From positions 1 through 64,000 of the forward strand of contig JAJCYI010000027.1 in assembly GCA_029263015.1 (NCBI GenBank): a stretch of DNA of 64,000 nt, read 5' to 3'. Source of the stretch: Saprospiraceae bacterium (lineage in GTDB: Bacteria; Bacteroidota; Bacteroidia; Chitinophagales; Saprospiraceae). The position numbers and the translations under genes are program-made. The notes under the pieces were generated by a model. That model saw only the letters and a list, made by a program, of their open reading frames with translations. It ran no database searches and had not been told where the DNA came from. Shown here one piece after another: positions 52,914-61,370 of the stretch (its first letter is position 1; the number at the start of each line of letters is the position of its first letter).

Positions 52914-52939
52914 GGTTGCTGGTTGTTAGTTACTGGTTT
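52905..52939. repeat. Heptad repeat (xTGGTTG)n at the permease start
   Basis: Units TAGGTTG, ATGGTTG, CTGGTTG, TTAGTTA and CTGGTTT. The first two overlap the first codons of the permease reading frame, where the start codon is missing. Confidence 0.75.
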
Positions 52940-53055
52940 TTTGACAACTTCAATTCAGAACTTTGCGAAGGTTGTTAATTTTGCAAAACTATCAAACTAT
53001 TATTTTTCTTGCATTAAATTCTTTGGTTAACACAAATGCCCTCAAATCACTATTA

Positions 53056-53096
53056 GGAACAGTTCAAAAATAAATTATCATTCTTGACTGTTTCTT
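53056..53096. repeat. Partial arm of the palindromic element at 60800-60982
   Basis: GGAACAG then AAATAAATTATCATTCTTGA and CTGTTTCTT match the left arm of the 60.8-kb palindrome almost exactly (60811-60840). No core or second arm follows. It lies in the gap between the permease and the oxidoreductase; the rest of this 217-bp gap is AT-rich with degenerate heptads near 53099-53128. Confidence 0.8.
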
Positions 53097-53130
53097 AACC
53101 AATCACTAATAAACTAATCACCAACCACGA

Positions 53131-54072
53131 TTGAAACAAATACAAGTACACCAATACGGTAGACCGGAAGTGATGAAAATTGTGGAAGTTGAAAACCCGA
53201 TGGTTGACCATTGGGAGGTCATCGTCCAAGTAAAGTATGCCAGTGCCAATCCTAAAGATGTGCTATTGCGGAAGGGCAAGTTAAAAGCGTACCTCAGCAT
53301 TTCATTTCCGCTCACACTCGGCCAGGATTTTTCGGGAACCGTTGTGAAAATCGGAAAAAAAGTGACTGAATTCCAAGTCGGCGACAAAGTGTTCGGCATG
53401 ACCAACCGCCATAACAATGGCACTTGGTCGGAGTTGGTGAAAGCAACTCCCAACGAGATTAACCACATGCCACAAAACCTCACATTTGCCGAGGCAGCCT
53501 CTGTCCCCCTCACTGGTCAGACTGCATTGCAAGCTCTAAAGGACATTGCCAAAATAAATCCAGGGCAGCATGTCTGCATCAATGGCGCTTCGGGCGGAGT
53601 CGGCATTTTTGCAGTGCAGATTGCAAAAATTTTGGGCGCGAAAGTGACCGCCATTTCCAGTGGAAAAAACAAGCAGCTCTGTCTCGAATTGGGAGCAGAC
53701 CATCATGTGGATTACAATTCTTTTTCTTTCGAAAAATGGCCTACCAGATTGGATGTGTTTTTCGATGTGTTCGGCAACCAAAGCTGGCGCAAGGTCAAGC
53801 ACCTGATACCCAACGATGGTTGGTACATTTCGACTGTGCCCAACTCAAAGAATATACGTGACACAATGTTGTCTTATTTAAAAATCCGGAAATCACGTTT
53901 AGTCGTCGTGGAGTCTCATACAGAGGATTTGGCTTTATTAAAAAATTGGCTGGAAGCCGGAAAGCTGAGAACTGTGATAGAAAGGGAATACCCAATACAC
54001 CAAGTTGCAGAAGTGCATCGGCGATTGGAAACGAAACGGGTGGTGGGGAAAATTGTAGTGCAGGTTTCTTGA
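53131..54072 (+). CDS. NAD(P)-dependent quinone-oxidoreductase-like MDR protein
   Basis: A 313-residue cytosolic oxidoreductase. The only available start is TTG; an in-frame stop lies shortly upstream. The N-terminal domain (YASANPKDVLLRKGK, FPLTLGQDFSGTVVKIG) and the nucleotide-binding motif INGASGGVGIFAVQIAKILGA identify the zinc-free quinone oxidoreductase branch of the medium-chain family; the zinc cysteines of the gene at 16755 are absent. The substrate pocket ends with VVGKIVVQV, normal for the group. It probably reduces quinones or enones with NADPH. It is divergent from the permease gene. Confidence 0.88.
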   Translation: MKQIQVHQYGRPEVMKIVEVENPMVDHWEVIVQVKYASANPKDVLLRKGKLKAYLSISFPLTLGQDFSGTVVKIGKKVTEFQVGDKVFGMTNRHNNGTWSELVKATPNEINHMPQNLTFAEAASVPLTGQTALQALKDIAKINPGQHVCINGASGGVGIFAVQIAKILGAKVTAISSGKNKQLCLELGADHHVDYNSFSFEKWPTRLDVFFDVFGNQSWRKVKHLIPNDGWYISTVPNSKNIRDTMLSYLKIRKSRLVVVESHTEDLALLKNWLEAGKLRTVIEREYPIHQVAEVHRRLETKRVVGKIVVQVS

Positions 54073-54081
54073 CCCCTTAGA

Positions 54082-54187
54082 GGCGATGCCTTTGCGTGGC
54101 AGCAGCGGGTAGGAAGGCGTTGCCTCTTAGGTCGCCCCGCCATAGGTGACACCTTTCCCTCCTCCGTGCCAACGCAAAGGCATCACC
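54082..54187. repeat. Compound GC-rich inverted repeat
   Basis: GGCGATGCCTTTGCGTGGCA (54082-54101) pairs with TGCCAACGCAAAGGCATCACC (54167-54187) except for a one-base bulge and one mismatch. Between them AGGCGTTGCCTC (54115-54126) is a diverged inverse of the left end. It starts 10 bp after the oxidoreductase stop codon. The remaining 180 bp before the next gene show nothing recognisable. Confidence 0.75.
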
Positions 54188-54370
54188 CCTTTACCGCTCA
54201 TCGTTACCAATGGACTTTTGCTCACCAACCGCCACTTCCTATCTTGAACTCATTTTTTTACGGACATCCAAATCAGATTCCCTATCTTTAACCTTTAGTG
54301 TTGGCAACAATAAGGGTAAAAACCCTCCTTGTCATTCACCCATTATAACATATCCAAAACCTTAAAACCT

Positions 54371-57300
54371 ATGCATCGCTCTACCCCTTACTGCCTTTCC
54401 TGGCTACTTGCCTGCCTATTAATTGGCAATTCCCTTTTATCACAGACGATCACCTACGAACTGCCGGATGAATTTTTTGTCTGCGGCACCGCCCCGTTTG
54501 AAGTGACGGTGGAAAACACCACCGGGGCCGCTCTTGAAAACATTTCTGTGCAAATAAATTTCACCACAAACAGCGGAACAGCCTGTGGGGCAGCCTATCA
54601 AGTTGGTTCAGTGGTAGGTGCTGGCGAGTCGGATATCTCTGATTTGACTACCCCGTTATTTGCACTCGCAGACCTGCCTTCGGGGGAAAGTTCCACCTTT
54701 ACAATAATGGCCGAAGCCCCCTGTTCATTGGTGGCCTGTATTGACAATGGGGAGTTTTTCAATAACGAGATCAACCTGTCATGGAGCGGTGGCAGCACGA
54801 CCGTCACCACCAATCCATATACCATCGAACGAGCACTGCTGGTCATCACGGCGGTGAACGATAATTTTATGGCCGGATCGCAAGGGGATGTACTGGTGCG
54901 CAATACTACCGTCGCCAATACGAGGCCAGGCGCATTACAAACGTTTTCTTTCACCGATTCGCACCAGGGCGGTATCGTTGTGAGTGCCAACGTGGGCACA
55001 GACATTTCCCCAGGAGGGAATACTTTTGAAATATTGCTGGACGGCAGTGATTTCGCCAGCACCGGTGACGGGGATGGCTTGTTTGAACTCAACGAATCCA
55101 TCACCATCACCGAAGAAATCCTCATCATTGATTGCGGGGTGGACATTCCTTCTTCCGTATCGAACCTCACTGCAAGTTGGGGCTGTGGCGGGAATATTTG
55201 CCAATCCGTTTCAAAAAACGCCATCGTTGATATCCTTCCATCGCAAAAAATACCAAACCTTATCTGGGAACCCATCACCAGTTTTTCAGAATGTTTTTGC
55301 GGGCCAGACGGCTATCAGCAGGGCATGAAAATCACCAACATCGGAGCAGGGGCAGCTCTCGACCTGGTGTTCATTATGCGGAACTTAGGGATTTTGCCAG
55401 GGGGCATTGACCCGACCAGCATCGTCGTGGACAGTGCTGGAATCACACTGGATATCTTACCAAATTTGGGCAACATCGCCCAACTTCCATCCCCTTGCAC
55501 CGGTCCATCGGATGGCGTAACTGGCTCATTTCTTATTACCATTCCCAAACTTGGGCCATCACAAACCCTGACCATATTCTGGGATGTGTATTTCTGCAAC
55601 ACCAGTTGTCCAAGGCCGCGAATAGACTGGGAATACAAATGGAGTTATTTCAAAGAATGCCCGCCCTCTCCATTTGTGGACATCGATGACTACATCGCTG
55701 TGAGTGCAGAAGGCTTATTTCTAGACGCGTTCTCTTCTGCCGATATTTCTGGACTGATGGAAGATGGTGAAACTTATACTGCTACCTACAATCTGGAATA
55801 CGACAGCCTCACCTTGCTCGACGATCAGTTGGTATTGGAAATAAACGTTCCTTGCGGTGCAACCTGGGATGACGATAACGACCTGATTCTCAACGGGCAA
55901 GCACCATTGGATATTCAACAAAATATGCAAGCTGAATTCACGACCATCACGGCCATTTACCAGCTTCCGCTAAATAGTGATTCGGTTTCAACTACTTTCG
56001 ATTTTGTTTTCAATTGTGGAGACCTCTGCCTGCAAGAACAGGTATGCAACGATTCGACCATTAGTTCCTGTGAGGCTGTGGACAGTTGTTCCATTTTCAT
56101 TCCACAGGACATTGCTTTCGACATTATTACCACGGTCAATAAATGTCCTGGTTATCCACTTTCCTGCAACCTGCAAAATTGTCACAAACTCGTTTTGCCG
56201 CACGAATGCCCAATAGATTCCATCTGCTTCAATGAACCACCGGGCTATCTGAGTTACCGCTTTCGTGCCGCCCGTAGCAACTTCGGCCTGCCCGACAACG
56301 ACGACGACCGATTGCCCGATGGTGCAGGATCAATAGACCTCTCCATGATAAGGACTGACCGCCTCATTGCAGGCGATACGATCCACGCCTATCTCGGCGG
56401 CGAGGTCGTGGTCGACGTGCCGGGAACGACCCTGCCCTTCGGTAGTGTGAACATGGTGTTCAGTGCTTCTCTTCTGCAATCAATAAATTCCGTTCCTATA
56501 CTCATTGATGGGAGTGGAATTTCGGAACTCACTTCTTCGATACGCATTTACGATAGCTCTAGCGGAAGTTATTTTGATTGCCCAAACCCAGTCCATACTG
56601 TCAGTTCAGGAGGAGGCTTGGCCTATAATTACGACCTTTCTTCCATCGCTTTGGGCAGTTGCATTCCACCGGCGTTCGAATTTGCCGAAGGCGATTCCAT
56701 TATTTTTGAAGCTGATTACCGCTTAGAATACAATATCAAAAGGGAAGTAGACCCCACACCCTTATTTGGCCAGCTTTCCCTGTCACCTTCTGTTTTTCTT
56801 TTTGATGAAAATGCGGGGGAATACGAATTACTCAATTGTGGCTGCGAAACGGCAGTGTTTGGAGTATCAGGATATGAATACAATATTTTGCCTGGTATTT
56901 TTGGCATCCCGCCTTGCGAAACATCCCAATATGTGGGCGGAAGCCTTTTCCGCCTCGAACTCCATCTCGACAACTTCTTTCCTTATGAGTACCGCAACAT
57001 TCTATTCGCCGAAGATTGGCGGTTTTGTTTACCTGACAACATCAGTTTGGCAGAAGCTAAACTAACCTTCTTGCGGTACCAAGGATCATCCGTCATCACC
57101 ACCAATCAGGGTTTGTTACCTGTTTTTTCAAATAACGAATACATCGTGGATTTTGGCCAATTCCAGGATCCACCGATCGATGAGGGGTTTTCGGCATTGT
57201 TCCAATATAGGTTCGATGCAGAATGTGAAATAGCTGGCTCGCAACTTTTAAAACTGACCTCCAATCTTTTTTTCAACAATAGCCTCCCCGAACCTGAAAA

Positions 57301-60300
57301 CCCGCTTGCATTCACGATACAGACAAATTCCCTCCGTGCGCTCATCCCCAATCTCAACTTGACGCCACTTTTCAATAATGTGATTAGTTTCAACAATCAG
57401 ATTGAAATAAAATTGTTTTTGGAAAATACACCTACTGAAGTTGCTTCTCAGACGAGCGCCGATGCACCCAACACTTGGCTATATGTGGTTTCACCAACTG
57501 GCTTAATCACTGATTTTCAATTGTTTGACGCAATCACAGGCAGTCCTTTTCCTTCAGTAAATGGTGTGTTTCAATTGGGCAGTTTTCCTATCAGTGTGGC
57601 AGAATTGCAATTAACCGCCAACAACAATTCCTGTGAAACAGAGGAACTGATCCTCCATTATGGCTGGAACTGTGACCCTTTCACCAGTCAGGTTCAGACA
57701 GCTTGTTATGAAAGGGAACGGCTCGTCACGGTCGAATCGCCGCCTGGCGAAATTGATTTTCTGGTGGGCAGTCCGACAGGTTGTTTCGACCTTTGCGACA
57801 CCATCCCATATCATTCACTGCAAATTTTCAATGGCGAACTCGGAGCAGTTTATGGCCTAACGGCCAATGCACAAATGCCATCAGGGCTGACCGTGTTGGC
57901 CGGTTCGTCGCAAGTCGAATATCCAAGTGGGAGCGGCAATTTTTATCCAATCGCCGACCCAACCATCATCAATAATACACTTGCCGAATGGAACCTTTCG
58001 GCGTTCGACTCACTGGCAAATGGCCTTCCAGGCATTGGTTCAGCACCTGCCAATTCCGTCACTCTGCAATACCTTGTTTTATCAGACTGCGAATTCATTG
58101 CGGAAGCGTTTACCTTGTTTACCATTGCCGCCGAACAGAATTGCGGCATCCCCTCCAACACGGTTGCCAAGCCAGGCGACCCGATTTGCATCAATGGCAT
58201 TACGCAGCCCTATTCCACCAATATTTCAGTGGAAAACGAATCTAATTTCGGCTGCGCCAACGAGGTGGTTTTTGAATTTTCAATGACTGCCACCGCATCT
58301 CTTCCAGAAGGGGCTTGCGTGATCGTCACCTTGCCACAGGGCATCAACTATGTGCCCAATTCCTGCTCGTCCGTTTGTCAAAACAACTTTGATTGCACGC
58401 CCACCGTCGATGGCAACACTTATACTTGGCAGCTTCCAGAAGGCATCCCTTCCAACCAGATTGCTTGCTTTGAATTCAATACGATCGGTTGGGCTGATTT
58501 GGATTGCGAAGAAGGTGTGGTCATTTTCAGGACGGCCAATGAAACGCTTGCCCTGTGTGCCGCTTCTGGCGATACCTGCAGCACCAAAGTCAACACAGGC
58601 TCGTTGTTGTTTCCCTATAAAATAGAGCGCCCAGAATACAGTTTGGAAAATTTTACCATTTCCGCTTCGCAAATGGGCGGGGAGGATGTGGTTGATTTTT
58701 CAATTGACATCATCAACTGTGGCCCACAGAACGAACCGCCCATCACCGTCGATTTTTACCTCGATTCAGATGGTGACGGCGCTGGCGACCTATTGGTGCA
58801 TTCACAAAACGAGGTAGCCATTATTTCTGATTGCCTTTCGGAAACCATGACAGGGAGCTTTTCCATCCCTGCGGGAAACCTTTGCAACCTCGTTGCCTAC
58901 ATCAACCCCAACCAATGTGCCTGCTCGATAGATTCAGCCTACGTTACTCAAGCAATTGATTATGATCTTGGCCAGTCGTTCACAGTTTGTTCTGGAGAGG
59001 AAATCACCATTGGGGTACCCGATAATTCAGACTTCACTTATCAATGGCAACCTGACGATTGCATTCAATCCCCAAACCAATCCATGTCTGTTTTCAGTTG
59101 TGAAAATGATGGTTCTGTTCCAGTCAATTATCAATTCACCTTAGCGGAATCAAATGCTGGATCGTGCACCATCAACAATCTGCTGGATATAACCGTACAA
59201 CCCGTTCCGGGTATTGCTTTTGCCGAAACCCCTATCTGTGCTGGCCAGGAGGCCAATATCGCGGCCACGGACGGCTTCACTTTCATGTGGCAAGGCCCTG
59301 GGATTTCAGATCCATCATTGCAAGTCCAAACGGTATCTCCAACAACAACAAGCACTTATACAGTTACGGTGACTGATGCTTTCAATTGCCTGGGCACAGA
59401 TATGGTGACTGTTGAGGTCAACCCACTGCCACAGGTAGATGCTGGGGACGACATTATGGCCTGCCCTGGCCAGATGCCACAACTGATGGCGACTTTTGAT
59501 GAAGATTTTGACTACCTCTGGTCTCCGGCTATCATTGGGGGTGGCCCAGCACTGAGCGACCCCACCATTTTCAACCCCATCGTGCTGACTACCCAAGATC
59601 AAATATTCACCCTCACTGTAACGGAAGATGGATGCACCGCCACGGATTTCGTGCAGGTCAGTTTTTCGGGTTCACTCGATCTGGTCGTTTCCCCTGATAT
59701 TACCATTTGTTTAGGTTCTTCAACGACCCTCGCTGCTTCTGACGCCGATAACTACACTTGGAATCCTCCTGGGATTTGCCTTGACCCCGTTTGTTCATCT
59801 ATCACCGTAACCCCTGCCACTACAACCAATTATACCGTTACCGGAATGAACAATGACGGTTGCACAGACAGCACCTCTGTTCTGGTGACAGTTACCGAAG
59901 ATGAAATTATCACGACCGACACCATTGATATTTGTGAGGGGGAAACTGCCATCATACATGGCGAGGAGCAAAGCCAACCGGGCACTTATACCTTCACGAC
60001 GATGCTTCCTGCTGGCTGTGACAGTACCAGCATGGTCACATTGTTTGTCAACCCCGTTGAATTTACCATGTTGGAAGCTGAAATCTGCGAGGGGGAAAGC
60101 ATTGAATTCCAGGGGGTTACCTTGACTGAAACGGGAGATTTCAGCGCTGTGCTGACCTCCGAGGCAGGATGTGACAGCATTGTGCAGATGATGCTGATTG
60201 TACATTCCCCAGAAGTCACCCTTGGAGGACTACATGCCATAGCCCCAGGCGATACGGTGACTCTGCAAATCACTCCAAGCAATTTTGATTCTATCGTTTG

Positions 60301-60730
60301 GTCAGGAGGTGGAATGGGTATGGACTGCACCAACTCCCCCAACTGTGAGGATATACCATCAGAAGAAACCACATACACTATAACGGTGATGGATGAAAAT
60401 GGCTGTACTGCCATTGACACCCATCTGGTGCGAATCATTATTCAATGTTTTCCAGATAAAGCGGAAGTCCCAAATGTTTTCACCCCAAATGGCGATGGGA
60501 TCAACGACGTTTTTGGTATTGTTTCACTCCACTCCGAGGTTGTAGAACAAATGCGGATCTGGGACCGATGGGGCAAGAAAATTTATGATGGGAAAAAACC
60601 GTGGAACGGCAGCTACAAAGGGAAACAAGTGGCACAGGATATTTATATTTACCATATCATTGTGGGGTGCCCAGTCACGGTGGAAGCCGAGGATAAGGTA
60701 CTCAAGGGGGATGTGACGTTACTGCGGTGA
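54371..60730 (+). CDS. Giant secreted repeat protein with gliding-motility-type (CHU_C) T9SS tail
   Basis: A 2119-residue exported protein; the ATG at 54371 starts the signal peptide (MHRSTPYCLSWLLACLLIGN, cleavage near LLSQ) and an upstream TTG is rejected. Most of the protein is made of cysteine-containing, DUF11-like Ig-fold domains (FEVTVENTTGAALENISVQI, ISVENESNFGCANEVVFEFS), probably disulfide-stabilised. From about residue 1615 there are PKD/Ig-like repeats (GQEANIAATDGFTFMWQGPG, STYTVTVTDAFNCLG). The last 90 residues (VPNVFTPNGDGINDVFGIVS..WDRWGKKIYDG..YIYHIIVGC) are the CHU_C domain, a type B T9SS sorting signal. It is probably a large surface adhesin. Family firm, ligand unknown. 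Confidence 0.92.
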   Translation: MHRSTPYCLSWLLACLLIGNSLLSQTITYELPDEFFVCGTAPFEVTVENTTGAALENISVQINFTTNSGTACGAAYQVGSVVGAGESDISDLTTPLFALADLPSGESSTFTIMAEAPCSLVACIDNGEFFNNEINLSWSGGSTTVTTNPYTIERALLVITAVNDNFMAGSQGDVLVRNTTVANTRPGALQTFSFTDSHQGGIVVSANVGTDISPGGNTFEILLDGSDFASTGDGDGLFELNESITITEEILIIDCGVDIPSSVSNLTASWGCGGNICQSVSKNAIVDILPSQKIPNLIWEPITSFSECFCGPDGYQQGMKITNIGAGAALDLVFIMRNLGILPGGIDPTSIVVDSAGITLDILPNLGNIAQLPSPCTGPSDGVTGSFLITIPKLGPSQTLTIFWDVYFCNTSCPRPRIDWEYKWSYFKECPPSPFVDIDDYIAVSAEGLFLDAFSSADISGLMEDGETYTATYNLEYDSLTLLDDQLVLEINVPCGATWDDDNDLILNGQAPLDIQQNMQAEFTTITAIYQLPLNSDSVSTTFDFVFNCGDLCLQEQVCNDSTISSCEAVDSCSIFIPQDIAFDIITTVNKCPGYPLSCNLQNCHKLVLPHECPIDSICFNEPPGYLSYRFRAARSNFGLPDNDDDRLPDGAGSIDLSMIRTDRLIAGDTIHAYLGGEVVVDVPGTTLPFGSVNMVFSASLLQSINSVPILIDGSGISELTSSIRIYDSSSGSYFDCPNPVHTVSSGGGLAYNYDLSSIALGSCIPPAFEFAEGDSIIFEADYRLEYNIKREVDPTPLFGQLSLSPSVFLFDENAGEYELLNCGCETAVFGVSGYEYNILPGIFGIPPCETSQYVGGSLFRLELHLDNFFPYEYRNILFAEDWRFCLPDNISLAEAKLTFLRYQGSSVITTNQGLLPVFSNNEYIVDFGQFQDPPIDEGFSALFQYRFDAECEIAGSQLLKLTSNLFFNNSLPEPENPLAFTIQTNSLRALIPNLNLTPLFNNVISFNNQIEIKLFLENTPTEVASQTSADAPNTWLYVVSPTGLITDFQLFDAITGSPFPSVNGVFQLGSFPISVAELQLTANNNSCETEELILHYGWNCDPFTSQVQTACYERERLVTVESPPGEIDFLVGSPTGCFDLCDTIPYHSLQIFNGELGAVYGLTANAQMPSGLTVLAGSSQVEYPSGSGNFYPIADPTIINNTLAEWNLSAFDSLANGLPGIGSAPANSVTLQYLVLSDCEFIAEAFTLFTIAAEQNCGIPSNTVAKPGDPICINGITQPYSTNISVENESNFGCANEVVFEFSMTATASLPEGACVIVTLPQGINYVPNSCSSVCQNNFDCTPTVDGNTYTWQLPEGIPSNQIACFEFNTIGWADLDCEEGVVIFRTANETLALCAASGDTCSTKVNTGSLLFPYKIERPEYSLENFTISASQMGGEDVVDFSIDIINCGPQNEPPITVDFYLDSDGDGAGDLLVHSQNEVAIISDCLSETMTGSFSIPAGNLCNLVAYINPNQCACSIDSAYVTQAIDYDLGQSFTVCSGEEITIGVPDNSDFTYQWQPDDCIQSPNQSMSVFSCENDGSVPVNYQFTLAESNAGSCTINNLLDITVQPVPGIAFAETPICAGQEANIAATDGFTFMWQGPGISDPSLQVQTVSPTTTSTYTVTVTDAFNCLGTDMVTVEVNPLPQVDAGDDIMACPGQMPQLMATFDEDFDYLWSPAIIGGGPALSDPTIFNPIVLTTQDQIFTLTVTEDGCTATDFVQVSFSGSLDLVVSPDITICLGSSTTLAASDADNYTWNPPGICLDPVCSSITVTPATTTNYTVTGMNNDGCTDSTSVLVTVTEDEIITTDTIDICEGETAIIHGEEQSQPGTYTFTTMLPAGCDSTSMVTLFVNPVEFTMLEAEICEGESIEFQGVTLTETGDFSAVLTSEAGCDSIVQMMLIVHSPEVTLGGLHAIAPGDTVTLQITPSNFDSIVWSGGGMGMDCTNSPNCEDIPSEETTYTITVMDENGCTAIDTHLVRIIIQCFPDKAEVPNVFTPNGDGINDVFGIVSLHSEVVEQMRIWDRWGKKIYDGKKPWNGSYKGKQVAQDIYIYHIIVGCPVTVEAEDKVLKGDVTLLR

Positions 60731-60740
60731 ATGTATAGCG

Positions 60741-60792
60741 AATCCCCAGATTCGCCCATAGACAGGTTAAACTGACAGCGAATCTGGGGATT
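60741..60792 (+). terminator. Hairpin after the giant gene
   Basis: AATCCCCAGATTCGC (60741-60755) pairs perfectly with GCGAATCTGGGGATT (60778-60792) across 22 nt. It begins 10 bp after the stop codon. There is no strong T tract, so it may be an mRNA-end stabiliser or a factor-dependent terminator. Confidence 0.7.
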
Positions 60793-60799
60793 TACATTA

Positions 60800-60982
60800 G
60801 GAAAAGTGTATAAATAAATTATCATTCTTGACTGTTTCTTTTTCTCTCTAACTTTGTTGAAAATACCTGCCTACCGGCAGGCAGGCTCGCCATAGCCCTG
60901 CTATGCCTGCGCTTTTCGCCTTGTTAGAGAAAAAATAATCCATCCAAGAACGTCAATTTATTTATACACTGTTCCTTACCCA
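60800..60982. repeat. Long imperfect palindrome with conserved apical core
   Basis: Left arm GTGTATAAATAAATT..TTCTTG..TTTTTCTCTCTAAC pairs with GTTAGAGAAAAA..CAAGAAC..AATTTATTTATACAC on the right. The apex is GCCATAGCCCTGCTATGCC (60889-60907), itself a small stem-loop. A CCTGCC..GGCAGGCAGG palindrome (60865-60886) is inserted in the left arm only. A partial copy of the left arm is at 53056-53096. Confidence 0.82.
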
Positions 60983-61370
60983 ATACTTCGGTAACTTTTT
61001 TAGGGTTGGGAGATCTGGTAATCAAGCAGTTAGGCATGCAAATTTTATTTTTATGCAACTCTGGTGTTTGCAGGAGCTTTCCCAGAGTTTCATTTAATTA
61101 TTATTCAAATGTGTTTATTGCATAAATAACTGATTATCAGGGACAAGATGATTTTGTTGAAATTTTGAGCGAATGAAAACTTACCGAAGTATTGTTACCT
61201 TGAGTTCGCCAAATTTAAATTCATGGCAATTTGAGTTATTAGAGTATTTAAGCCGACAGACTCCGTCCTTTTTATTTCAATAAATGTGCGCCTGAATATA
61301 TTTGAGCTTTCCAATTTATAATCGCTATTCACAATAATTACAAATACACTTTTCACAAACCACATTGCTT
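60983..61370. other. Non-coding region upstream of the anchor-V-like gene
   Basis: About 390 bp without a credible ORF. It includes the motif TAACTGATTATCA (61127-61139), the inverse of TGATAATCAGTTA seen in the miniature transposon, and the candidate promoter box near 61297. Confidence 0.45.
61297..61304 (+). promoter_or_regulatory. Candidate -7 promoter box
   Basis: TATATTTG matches TAnnTTTG and lies 67 bp before the ATG of the anchor-V-like protein gene. A clear -33 partner is not visible; TTATTTC about 20 bp upstream is the nearest. Confidence 0.4.
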
